A model generated the notes under the pieces. The model had not been told where the DNA came from and searched no databases. It saw nothing but the letters and a program-made list of their open reading frames with translations. Shown piece by piece: positions 17,417-25,440 of a stretch of DNA of 64,000 nucleotides. Source of the stretch: Paenibacillus alba (GTDB lineage: Bacteria; Bacillota; Bacilli; Paenibacillales; NBRC-103111). Numbering within the stretch: the first letter of the stretch is position 1; each line of letters opens with the position of its first letter. The stretch covers positions 62,001 through 126,000 of the forward strand of contig NZ_JABMKZ010000008.1 of NCBI RefSeq assembly GCF_013204855.1, in the 5' to 3' direction. The position numbers and the translations under genes were made by a program.

Positions 17417-18175
17417 GTGTTAAGTGTAAATGCTGAAATTCAAGACCCATCTGCTGCTACTGCGGTTGTTTACGATCCCTTTACTGGAGAAATGAGATTT
17501 GTACCATCTGTGTTTACGGTGAAGAATGGTAAAACTGATGTTACTGTCACCCGAAACACGAACAGTATGTATGCCATTGTTCAGAACAAGAAAACCTTTG
17601 ATGATATGAGTGAACACTGGGCGAAAAAGGATGTAGAAAGCCTGGCTGCCAAAATGATTATCCAGGGCATAACAGATCGCGCATTTACGCCGGATTTGCA
17701 AGTCACACGGGCACAGTTCGCAGCACTGCTCGTAAGAGGGCTTGGGCTTGGGCTTGAGCTTGAGCTTGAGCTTGAGGCAGCCACTGAATCTCAAATATTT
17801 ACAGATGTCGCTGACACGGAGTGGTATGCGCTGGAAGTGGCCACAGCTGCCAAATATGGCTTAGTTCAAGGAGTTGGCGAAAACAAATTCGAGCCTGATC
17901 GCCTTATTACCAGGGAACAAATGGTCGTCATGATAATGAATGCCGTAAGACTCGTTAAGGGTACTACGCCAACAGAAGTATCCAACTATATGATGCCATT
18001 CTCAGACCATAACCAGTTCTCGGACTATGCCCGTAGTGCAGTGGCGGAAGCAGCTAAGGATGGATTGGTCCATGGAAAGACGGAAGCCACATTTGCTCCT
18101 CAAGAAGCAGCGACTCGCGCTGAAGCAGCGGTTCTGATTAAACAAGCTATGCAACATTTGAAGTTGTTAAACTAG
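17417..18175 (+). CDS. SLH-domain protein lacking its N-terminus and signal peptide
   Basis: Three SLH repeats (about 56-105, 121-175 and 190-250) are preceded by about 50 residues resembling the tail of a larger surface protein (VVYDPFTGEMRFVPSVF). There is no signal peptide, so the product could not be exported as it stands. A GTG with AGAGAGG 6 nt upstream allows translation right after the response regulator gene (11 bp gap). I read it as the 3' part of a large SLH protein whose front was deleted. Between SLH1 and SLH2 is a low-complexity Leu-Gly/Leu-Glu tract encoded by a hexanucleotide repeat. Confidence 0.7.
   Translation: MLSVNAEIQDPSAATAVVYDPFTGEMRFVPSVFTVKNGKTDVTVTRNTNSMYAIVQNKKTFDDMSEHWAKKDVESLAAKMIIQGITDRAFTPDLQVTRAQFAALLVRGLGLGLELELELEAATESQIFTDVADTEWYALEVATAAKYGLVQGVGENKFEPDRLITREQMVVMIMNAVRLVKGTTPTEVSNYMMPFSDHNQFSDYARSAVAEAAKDGLVHGKTEATFAPQEAATRAEAAVLIKQAMQHLKLLN
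17738..17776 (+). repeat. In-frame hexanucleotide repeat (GGGCTT then GAGCTT)
   Basis: Three GGGCTT units are followed by GAGCTT units, encoding alternating Leu-Gly then Leu-Glu inside the truncated SLH gene. The 6-bp unit keeps the frame whatever the copy number, a typical product of replication slippage. Confidence 0.85.
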
Positions 18176-18191
18176 TAGAGTTAGTTAGACA

Positions 18192-18223
18192 GACCCCGAT
18201 GTTACTTGGCATCGGGGATTTTT
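18192..18223 (+). terminator. Intrinsic terminator after the SLH fragment
   Basis: The stem CCCCGATG/CATCGGGG with an 8-nt loop is followed by ATTTTTA. It ends the kinase-regulator-SLH transcript. Confidence 0.88.
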
Positions 18224-18237
18224 ATTACATAAGACAG

Positions 18238-18300
18238 TAACTCTGTTACTGTCGAAAGATAAATCTGTTCCTTATATTGAATGCGCTTTCCAACTATGAT
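18238..18300 (+). promoter_or_regulatory. Activator direct repeat and -10, copy D
   Basis: TAACTCTGTTACTGTC (18238) and TAAATCTGTTCCTTAT (18260) are 22 bp apart, with TATGAT at 18295-18300. It is the most diverged of the four copies but keeps all spacings. It lies about 190 bp before the beta-helix protein gene. The rest of 18301-18480 shows no clear feature. Confidence 0.72.
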
Positions 18301-18492
18301 TGGAGTGTACGAGCCATTCTTCATTTCCTTTGATATGCATAAGTGTGAAAGCGATTACAATTTTTGGAAATGAAGTTTGATGGATAAATGAGAAAGGAGT
18401 TGAGGAGAAGAATCCCGTAAGATGAGTCTTTAAAAATGAAACACGAGTAGGAAAAAATCTAGTAAATGACAGTAGAGGAGTCGATATTTAGT

Positions 18493-20823
18493 ATGAGTAT
18501 GATAAAAAAAGTAATCTTCCAATGTGTGATGTTTGCTTGCTTATATTTTTCTTTTGCTGCGGTTAGTTTTGCAGCTGATATCATTATTGATAATGGAGAC
18601 CCCGGTTATACAGAAACAGGTACCTGGAATAGCAGTAGCGCAACAGGATATAACAGTAGTCCAACGAGGTATTCCAATGTAAGCAATAGCATGGTCAGAT
18701 GGAGCCCTAATATTTCAGTAGCAGGAGACTACAAAGTATTTATTTATAAGGTTACTAATAGCACAGGTGACAATGACGTCGATATTAACGTCACATATAA
18801 TGGTGGAACCAGTTTAACCGAACAAGATTGGACAACAGGTGCTTCTGGCTGGGTAAATTTAGGTACGTACCCCTTCGCAGCCGGATCGACAGGAAATGTA
18901 CAAATCACGAAAGAAAATACTTCTTATACCCGTGCCGATGCTGTGAAATTTGTATATGTACCTGTAGTGACTTACGCACCGGTCGGCACTTACTATGTCG
19001 ATTCCATCAATGGAAATGACGCAAATAGCGGAACGAGTGAAGGATCAGCTTGGAAATCACTTGATAAAGTTAACATTTACACCTATCAACCAGGTACAAC
19101 GATCTTGCTCAAATCCGGAAGTTATTGGACAGGTCAACTTAAGCCCCTGGGATCAGGCAGCGCCGGAAATCCGATTATTATCAATAAGTATGGGACTGGT
19201 AATAAGCCTATTATCGATGGCAATGGCATAACAAATGCAGGCGCGGTTCAACTGTATAATCAACAGTATTGGGAAATTAACAATTTGGAAGTAATGAATG
19301 ACGCAGCAGCACCTGCTACGAGATTCGGCATTTATATACAGCTTGAAGACTATGGAACTGCAAATCATATTTATGTGAAAGATTGTTATGTTCATAATGT
19401 GAAAGGTGACAATTCAAATCCACATAAAGGGGTAGGTATCTTTTACTTTGTTACTAGTGCTGACACTTCCATATTCAACGACATTCTGATTGAAAATAAT
19501 ACCGTCAAGTCCGTTGACAGATCCGGAATTATACTTAGAAACCCAAATGGCACCTATAGCACAGGTTTAGTGATTAGAAACAATTTTGTCGAAGATATCG
19601 GTGGAGACGGAATTGTAGCCAAAACGAGCAAGGCGCCACTGGTCGAATACAATATTGCTAAAGACACCTCAGCAAGGGCTAATAATGCTAACGCTGCTAT
19701 ATGGACTTATTATACGGACGATTCGGTTGTTCAATACAATGAATCTTATAACACGGTGCGTCTCCCGAATAACTTGGACGCAAATGGTTTTGACAGCGAT
19801 TTCAATAATAATCGGAATATCTTTCAATACAATTACAGCCATGATAATGGCGGTGGGTTTATCCTGGTTATCGATCCGGGTACCGCATCTTATAATGATG
19901 CTACGATTGTTAGATACAATATCAGTCAAAATGATAAAGAAAAAGTCATTAATTTGCTGGGAGACTTAACGAATACGCAATTTTATAATAATACGTTTTA
20001 TTTGGACAGTTCCTCGACGGCCAAAATGATTGAAGTCAGAAACTTCTACGGCATTCCCAAGTCAGCAAGCTTTCAAAATAACATCTTCTATAATTTGGGG
20101 AGTGGCGGTTTCGATCTCCAAAAAATACAAACATCCTTGTTTGATACTAATATTTTTTATGGCATGGCGGCGCCGGTCCCAACCGTGGATGCGGACATTA
20201 CGGTTGTAAATGCCATGACATCAGACCCCAAACTGGTTAGCCCAGGTACTGGTGGAACGAATATTAATTTTGGTGATCCTAACAAACTTAGCGGCTATAA
20301 GCTGCAATCCACTTCACCAGCTATTAACGCCGGTTTAATCATTGCGAACAATGGAGGCAAAGATTTCTGGGGGACTCCGTTGTACACCGGACAACCTGAT
20401 ATTGGCGCTTATGAATCGAGCAACGCAGCAGACATTATTATCGATAATGGTGATGCGAGTTATTCGGAAAGCGGAAGCAACTGGATGAGCAGTGCTCTAA
20501 CCGGCTACAAAGGTACAGGAACAAGGTACAATTGGCAGAACTCCGGTGCATATGCCAAATGGACACCTACGATCCCGCAAGCTGGAAATTACAGAGTATT
20601 GATCTACAAAGTTGTAGAGGCAACCAGCGATACGAATGCCAAGATCGATGTTGTCTATAACGGAGGGACTTCCACTCAGTATGTCAACTATACGTTGGGC
20701 ACATCCGGATGGGTAGACCTTGGCGTATTTAATTTCAATGCTGGTTCTAGCGGTTATGTCAAAAATACGAGATCGAATAATTCATCCAGAGCAGATGCTG
20801 TGAAATTTGTAAGGCAGTACTAG
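18493..20823 (+). CDS. Secreted parallel beta-helix protein flanked by two golvesin-like domains
   Basis: A signal peptide (about 1-27) is followed by a golvesin/Xly-type beta domain (28-158, beginning DIIIDNGDPGYTETG), a right-handed parallel beta-helix region (about 160-645; typical entry GTYYVDSINGNDANSGTS) and a second golvesin-like domain (647-776). Beta-helix proteins of this kind are often polysaccharide lyases or glycosidases; the end domains are probably carbohydrate-binding. I cannot assign a catalytic family. Copy D upstream places it in the same regulon as the fucosidase and importer, so it probably works on the extracellular glycan. The start is uncertain: I chose the ATG that opens the signal peptide, with AGAGGAG upstream; an ATG at 18466 is possible. 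Confidence 0.8.
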   Translation: MSMIKKVIFQCVMFACLYFSFAAVSFAADIIIDNGDPGYTETGTWNSSSATGYNSSPTRYSNVSNSMVRWSPNISVAGDYKVFIYKVTNSTGDNDVDINVTYNGGTSLTEQDWTTGASGWVNLGTYPFAAGSTGNVQITKENTSYTRADAVKFVYVPVVTYAPVGTYYVDSINGNDANSGTSEGSAWKSLDKVNIYTYQPGTTILLKSGSYWTGQLKPLGSGSAGNPIIINKYGTGNKPIIDGNGITNAGAVQLYNQQYWEINNLEVMNDAAAPATRFGIYIQLEDYGTANHIYVKDCYVHNVKGDNSNPHKGVGIFYFVTSADTSIFNDILIENNTVKSVDRSGIILRNPNGTYSTGLVIRNNFVEDIGGDGIVAKTSKAPLVEYNIAKDTSARANNANAAIWTYYTDDSVVQYNESYNTVRLPNNLDANGFDSDFNNNRNIFQYNYSHDNGGGFILVIDPGTASYNDATIVRYNISQNDKEKVINLLGDLTNTQFYNNTFYLDSSSTAKMIEVRNFYGIPKSASFQNNIFYNLGSGGFDLQKIQTSLFDTNIFYGMAAPVPTVDADITVVNAMTSDPKLVSPGTGGTNINFGDPNKLSGYKLQSTSPAINAGLIIANNGGKDFWGTPLYTGQPDIGAYESSNAADIIIDNGDASYSESGSNWMSSALTGYKGTGTRYNWQNSGAYAKWTPTIPQAGNYRVLIYKVVEATSDTNAKIDVVYNGGTSTQYVNYTLGTSGWVDLGVFNFNAGSSGYVKNTRSNNSSRADAVKFVRQY

Positions 20824-20831
20824 AGGTTAGG

Positions 20832-20863
20832 GAGAGGTTGACTAGCAATCAACCTCTCATTTT
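20832..20863 (+). terminator. Intrinsic terminator after the beta-helix gene
   Basis: The perfect stem GAGAGGTTGA/TCAACCTCTC is followed by ATTTTAA. Confidence 0.85.
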
Positions 20864-20898
20864 AATCTACCTAGAAGGGTCATAGGGGAGTGATCACT

Positions 20899-21927
20899 TT
20901 GAATAAGAAACGAATCGTACTAGGTTTCATAATTGTCGTTGTTCTGTTATGTTGCACGGCATTTTTTTTCAGAAATCAAGTCGAAGATGATCAAACGGTA
21001 GCAACCGTTAATGGAGAACCGATTCGAGCTTCCGAATTTATGCTCATTATGAACAATAACTATGTGGCTAAAACCTATAACTATTTTTCAAACAAGTATG
21101 GTGTGAAAGATTATAAAGACTTCTGGAATACGGTTTATGGCAATGAAAAACCAATCGATTATGCCAAAAGTTTGGCATTAAAGGAATGGATACGAATAAA
21201 ATCAGAGCAAATTCTGATGAAACAATATGGCGTGGTTAGTGATATGACCTATGCATCATTTTTGAATGAGCTAGAAAAAGAAAATAATAGGAGAAAGACG
21301 GCTGTTGCGAATAATCAAGTCATATACGGTCCAGTCGAATATAGCGAATATCAGTATTTTTCTCATGAGTTCACTAATCAGGTGATAGAACTTAAAAAAA
21401 ATCTTGCGAAAGAAAAGTTTAAGCTAACAGAAAACGAGTTGAAAGCTGCTTATGAGCAGTTAAAAGAAGAGTATTTCAGGGAGTCATATGATATTAAAGT
21501 AGAGAAAATTAGTATGAAGAAGAGTGAGCGTTCAGACGAGGTCATGAGGGACTTGCACAAAAATTTACAGAAGGCGGATTCCATTGAAAAGCTAAAGAGC
21601 GTTGATAAGGATATTGCGGTTGAAACACAAACTTTAAATGAAACCACAGCCAAAACGGATTACGATGTAAATCCGCAATTACTCACGGAAGCTCAAAAAT
21701 TAAAAGTCGGTGAGATTAGTGACATTATTGATGAGAACAATAGGTTAACGATTATAAAAACTATAGAAAATAAAGAAAGAGGTATTCAATCGTATGATAA
21801 AGTTAAGGAGCAAGTTCAAAGCCGCATCTTAGATGAAAAGTATGAAGATTTGGTTCAACATATCATCAAGGATGCGAAAGTGAAAGTCGTTGATCAGGTT
21901 TTTAATCGATTGAGCGTTAAGCAATGA
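20899..21927 (+). CDS. Membrane-anchored parvulin/SurA-like foldase
   Basis: One N-terminal membrane segment (about 5-25) is followed by a SurA_N-like helical part (VATVNGEPIRASEFML) and a parvulin-like C-terminal region (KLKVGEISDIIDENNRLTII). The layout is that of PrsA-type extracytoplasmic folding factors, which would suit the secreted proteins around it. It may lack peptidyl-prolyl isomerase activity, as I do not recognise the catalytic residues. The start is TTG at 20899 with AGGGGAG 8 nt upstream; the in-frame GTG at 20890 overlaps that ribosome site. Lysine-rich and more AT-rich than its neighbours. Confidence 0.72.
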   Translation: MNKKRIVLGFIIVVVLLCCTAFFFRNQVEDDQTVATVNGEPIRASEFMLIMNNNYVAKTYNYFSNKYGVKDYKDFWNTVYGNEKPIDYAKSLALKEWIRIKSEQILMKQYGVVSDMTYASFLNELEKENNRRKTAVANNQVIYGPVEYSEYQYFSHEFTNQVIELKKNLAKEKFKLTENELKAAYEQLKEEYFRESYDIKVEKISMKKSERSDEVMRDLHKNLQKADSIEKLKSVDKDIAVETQTLNETTAKTDYDVNPQLLTEAQKLKVGEISDIIDENNRLTIIKTIENKERGIQSYDKVKEQVQSRILDEKYEDLVQHIIKDAKVKVVDQVFNRLSVKQ

Positions 21928-22122
21928 GGGAAGATCTATTCTAATAATTGCACATCAAGGCTGGAAAGCGATTTTCCAATGAAAATATCCATAATAGGCC
22001 TCCTGGACTTGACATTAATCGGATCTAAATCCATTCTATAGTCAACAGCAAATGTATAACATTCATATTTATTCAATTAAACTTATATGTTACTTGAATT
22101 GCTAACCTAAGGGGAGTTGCCC

Positions 22123-22914
22123 ATGCATCAGCCGCTACAAATCAGGAGTTTTATCGGGACACATGACAAGGATTGGGAAGATCCGTCCTTCTTTCGTCAC
22201 GATAGCTTGGAGATAACGGTTATTTTGGAAGGCCGAGGCTTGTTCCGCTATAACGATCGCCAGTTTGACATCGAAACGGGACAAGTGGTGCTTATTCCCT
22301 CCGACTTTCCACATTCATTTCATGCGGTAACAGCTATTCGTTTCGGTGTTTTGCTGATGGATGGGCTGCCTATGGGAACAAGGGCTTGGTTTGATAAGCT
22401 GATTACGGGCAATGTCCCGCGAATCATTTCATTGTCACGCTTGGACGGGGAACAGTACGAGCTGCTCTTTCGCCAGTGGTTGCGGATTTATTCCGGCCCC
22501 TTGAAGGAACGGGAAGAAAATTATTTGACGTGGATTCAAGTATTGTCGCTATTTATTTATGAGCATTCGCAGCCGGAGCAGCAAGCTCTTTCCATTACGC
22601 ATGCAGCCGATTACATTCGGCAAAACTTGCAAAGAGGCATACAGATTTCCGATCTGGCTCAAATAGCAGGTCTTTCGGAAGAAGGATTTCGCAAACAATT
22701 CCATAAAGTATACGGAATGACGCCCAAACGGTACCAACAGATGTGCAAGATGACTGAAGCCAAATGGCTGCTAAGCTCGTCGGACAAAGACATGCAGACG
22801 ATTTCAGAACTTATTGGTTTCTCAGGACTGCATGCTTTTTCCGGATGGTTTAAAAAACTCCAGGGACAATCCCCTACAGATTGGAAAAAATCACAGCGTT
22901 TGTATCATCATTAA
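22123..22914 (+). CDS. AraC-family transcription regulator with cupin sensor
   Basis: The N-terminal cupin (about 20-110, with HDSLEITVILEGRG and IPSDFPHSF) would bind a small ligand. The C-terminal 100 residues carry the double helix-turn-helix of AraC regulators (IQISDLAQIAGLSEEGFRKQ and QTISELIGFSGLHAFSGWFK). The ATG has AAGGGGA 7 nt upstream; a TTG at 22117 is less likely. It probably controls the dioxygenase/TIM-barrel pair 118 bp downstream. Confidence 0.88.
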   Translation: MHQPLQIRSFIGTHDKDWEDPSFFRHDSLEITVILEGRGLFRYNDRQFDIETGQVVLIPSDFPHSFHAVTAIRFGVLLMDGLPMGTRAWFDKLITGNVPRIISLSRLDGEQYELLFRQWLRIYSGPLKEREENYLTWIQVLSLFIYEHSQPEQQALSITHAADYIRQNLQRGIQISDLAQIAGLSEEGFRKQFHKVYGMTPKRYQQMCKMTEAKWLLSSSDKDMQTISELIGFSGLHAFSGWFKKLQGQSPTDWKKSQRLYHH

Positions 22915-23032
22915 TTTGCTTCAAGCCTGTTTTTGAGTAAATTCTGTTTGTTTTTGGCTAACGACTTCCAGGTTCCCTTCCATTATGCTTTAAGTATGCA
23001 GTGACTATTGATAAGGGTAGGGGACATGAAAT

Positions 23033-23929
23033 ATGAATGTACAAATTGGACAACGATCTTTGGAAATGGGAGGGTCTTACCTGACCGAGCTAAGGAGCTC
23101 CAACGATATTATGAATGATACGGAAGCGTTAAGGGAACGGCTTGCGGAAGACGGATATTTGCTGATCCGCGGTTTACACGATAGAAATCAAGTGCTTTCC
23201 GCGAGAACGGAATTTCTGCAAAGTATGCAGGAGATGGGACGGCTTGACCCTGCTTCCCCGCTGGAGCAAGGTGTAATCGGCAGTGAGAATAAGGGTGCAA
23301 TGTGGGGGAAGAGCGCTGACGAACTGAAGGATTCGTTTCCGCAGTTCCTTAACGTAGTAAACAGCTCCTCCGTCATGGATTTCTTCGAACGTCTTTTAGG
23401 GGGGGCTGCCCTGACCTATGATTATAAATGGCCACGGGCTGTCGGCCATGGTGGAAATACTGGGGCACATTATGATATCGTTTACATGGGGAGGGGAACC
23501 AAAAACGTATATACGATGTGGACGCCATTTGGGGACACTTCGCTTGAATTGGGAACGTTAGCTTTATGTCTCGGTTCGCAGCATTTCGACAAAATTAAGC
23601 AAACCTATGGAGAGATGGACGTAGACCGCGATAACGTGGCAACCGGCTGGTTTTCCGAAGATCCGGTCGAAATCGTCGATACCTTCGGCGGCCAATGGGC
23701 GACTACAACCTTCGAGGCTGGAGATGCGATCATATTCGGCATGTATATGATGCACGCTTCATTAAACAATACGACTAACCGTTACCGACTTAGCGCGGAT
23801 ACGCGTTATCAGCTTGCCGCGGAGCCTGCGGACGAAAGATGGATGGGCAGCAAGCCAAAAGGGCATTACGCTTGGGGCAAGACGCCGCTAAAAACAGTTG
23901 ATCAAGCACGCAAAGAATGGGGCGTGTAA
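23033..23929 (+). CDS. Phytanoyl-CoA dioxygenase (PhyH) family Fe(II)/2-oxoglutarate oxygenase
   Basis: A double-stranded beta-helix oxygenase. The metal facial triad can be placed at H146 and D148 (AHYD) and H241 (MMHASLN), with an arginine in NRYRLSADTRYQ suited to binding 2-oxoglutarate. The early DGYLLIRGL is typical of PhyH proteins. The substrate is unknown; the next gene encodes a sugar isomerase-like TIM barrel, so a sugar or polyol derivative is plausible. It should form an operon with that gene (21 bp gap). Confidence 0.85.
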   Translation: MNVQIGQRSLEMGGSYLTELRSSNDIMNDTEALRERLAEDGYLLIRGLHDRNQVLSARTEFLQSMQEMGRLDPASPLEQGVIGSENKGAMWGKSADELKDSFPQFLNVVNSSSVMDFFERLLGGAALTYDYKWPRAVGHGGNTGAHYDIVYMGRGTKNVYTMWTPFGDTSLELGTLALCLGSQHFDKIKQTYGEMDVDRDNVATGWFSEDPVEIVDTFGGQWATTTFEAGDAIIFGMYMMHASLNNTTNRYRLSADTRYQLAAEPADERWMGSKPKGHYAWGKTPLKTVDQARKEWGV

Positions 23930-23950
23930 CAAATTGGAGGAATGGCGAAC

Positions 23951-24760
23951 ATGCAATTGAAAATGATTAAGGCTTTGTGGGGCATGGAAGGATCTTTGGA
24001 GGCACAGTTCGAGCGGATACACAAAGCCGGTTACAAAGGCGTAGAATCTCCCTTGCCAGCACCTGAACATGCCAAAAGATTTCAGGAATTGCTGGACGAG
24101 TATCAATTGGATTACATTGCAATGGTATTCTCAAATGCAGATAACCATGCGGGTTCTTTTGAGCGAAGTGTAGAACAAGCCGCCCAGTTCAAGCCGATCC
24201 TGATCAACTCGCACAGCGCGAAGGACTCGATGCCTTGGAAGGAGCAAGTCGATTATTTCACAAAAGCGATAGCTATCGAACAGCAGATTGGGCTTCCGAT
24301 TGGACACGAGACACACCGGGGGCGCGCTATGTTTACCCCTTGGGGGACAGCTGAGCTGTTGAAGGAACTGCCCGATTTGCGCGTGACGGCAGATTTCAGC
24401 CATTGGTGCTGTGTGTGCGAATCACTCCTTGAGGATCAAGCCGCGAATCTTGCCGTTGTCATGGAACGGGTCATTCATATCCACGGCCGCATCGGTTATG
24501 CGCAGGGACCTCAGGTGCCACACCCCGCCGCCCCGGAATACGCTCAAGAGCTTCAAGTCCATGAGGGCTGGTGGCGGCAAATCGCCCAGCAGCATAGGGC
24601 TAAAGGTCATTCCCAAATCACCTTTACACCGGAATTCGGCCCGCCGGGCTATATGCATACGCTGCCTTTTACAAACCAACCAGTCGCTGATCTGTGGGAT
24701 GTTTGTCTGTGGATGGCGAACCATATGAGCAAGAGGCAGGAAGAATGGTTCTCAAATTGA
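23951..24760 (+). CDS. Xylose isomerase-like TIM-barrel protein (sugar phosphate isomerase/epimerase family)
   Basis: The sequence has the features of AP endonuclease family 2/sugar isomerase-like TIM barrels, with candidate metal ligands in IGHETHRGRAMFTPW, TADFSHWC and TFTPEFGPPGY. The family includes isomerases, epimerases and dehydratases of sugars and inositols; the exact reaction is not visible. I prefer the ATG at 23951 because the ATG at 23942 lies only 1 nt after GGAGG. It pairs with the PhyH oxygenase upstream. Confidence 0.83.
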   Translation: MQLKMIKALWGMEGSLEAQFERIHKAGYKGVESPLPAPEHAKRFQELLDEYQLDYIAMVFSNADNHAGSFERSVEQAAQFKPILINSHSAKDSMPWKEQVDYFTKAIAIEQQIGLPIGHETHRGRAMFTPWGTAELLKELPDLRVTADFSHWCCVCESLLEDQAANLAVVMERVIHIHGRIGYAQGPQVPHPAAPEYAQELQVHEGWWRQIAQQHRAKGHSQITFTPEFGPPGYMHTLPFTNQPVADLWDVCLWMANHMSKRQEEWFSN

Positions 24761-24784
24761 GGGTTTAGCAATGTATTGAAGGGG

Positions 24785-24829
24785 AAAAGCGCTCTATATC
24801 GGGTTGTTGCTCGATATGGAGCGCTTTTT
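24785..24829 (+). terminator. Intrinsic terminator after the PhyH/TIM-barrel operon
   Basis: The long stem AAAAGCGCTCTATATCG/CGATATGGAGCGCTTTTT has one mismatch. Confidence 0.85.
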
Positions 24830-24838
24830 GTCATTCAA

Positions 24839-24890
24839 CAAAAACGGGGCGCCTAGTAGTCAGTTTTCACTGACTTTCTAGACGCCCCGT
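24839..24890 (-). terminator. Intrinsic terminator of the ricin-lectin gene
   Basis: On the minus strand the stem ACGGGGCGTCTAG pairs with CTAGGCGCCCCGT (one mismatch), with AGTCAGT/ACTGACT pairing inside, followed by TTTTTG. Confidence 0.8.
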
Positions 24891-24897
24891 GGCGTTA

Positions 24898-25440
24898 TTA
24901 ATGAGCAATAATCCAGCGCTGATTGGCGTCGCCAGTATAATCCCACTGGACAGCCTGCCCGCCGTCAGATGTCGACCATCCCGACATATCCAAGTACTTG
25001 CCGCTGCCTCGGTTAATAATGTACGACGAATGACCTCTATCAACACCGGTTGGGACAATCTTCCACTCTTGGTTCAGCCCGCCATTATCCGGCCATTGAA
25101 TCACATTGGCTCCATTTGATGTAGACGCTCCGCTGACATCCAATAAGTCTGCGCTATTCGCGTTTCTGATGTGATAGTATCCATTTCCCAAACTTTCCAA
25201 ATACCACAATTGATCATTGGCCTCGGAACCCCAGGTAAAGGACCATTGTATAATATTCGCACCGTCCGCTTGTTTATCCCATCCACTGACTCCTAATATT
25301 TTACCGCTATTTATATTTGAAATGTGCTGAGGTAACGGATTAGCATGCGTCGTCTGAGTAAATGCAGCAGGCGCTGCGGATCCAATAAATACAAGTGCTA
25401 GAATCGCTATCAACCATTTCCTCATGAGTAACCGTTTCAT
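24898..25440 (-). CDS. Secreted ricin-type beta-trefoil lectin
   Basis: A signal peptide (about 1-28) is followed by one ricin B-type beta-trefoil (CBM13-like) with three repeats, each holding a Q-W element (ADGANIIQWSF, SNGANVIQWPD, DGGQAVQWDY) and a W at the repeat end (LWYLE, EWKIV, RWIIA). It has no catalytic domain, so it is a free secreted carbohydrate-binding protein, likely for galactose- or xylose-containing glycans. The ATG is preceded by GGAGT at 11 nt; a second in-frame ATG (codon 6) is possible. It is monocistronic. Confidence 0.9.
   Translation of the reverse strand: MKRLLMRKWLIAILALVFIGSAAPAAFTQTTHANPLPQHISNINSGKILGVSGWDKQADGANIIQWSFTWGSEANDQLWYLESLGNGYYHIRNANSADLLDVSGASTSNGANVIQWPDNGGLNQEWKIVPTGVDRGHSSYIINRGSGKYLDMSGWSTSDGGQAVQWDYTGDANQRWIIAH

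Noticed and set aside
17738..17776. Coiled or functional motif in the Leu-Gly/Leu-Glu tract
   Set aside because: It is explained by a simple hexanucleotide repeat in the DNA.
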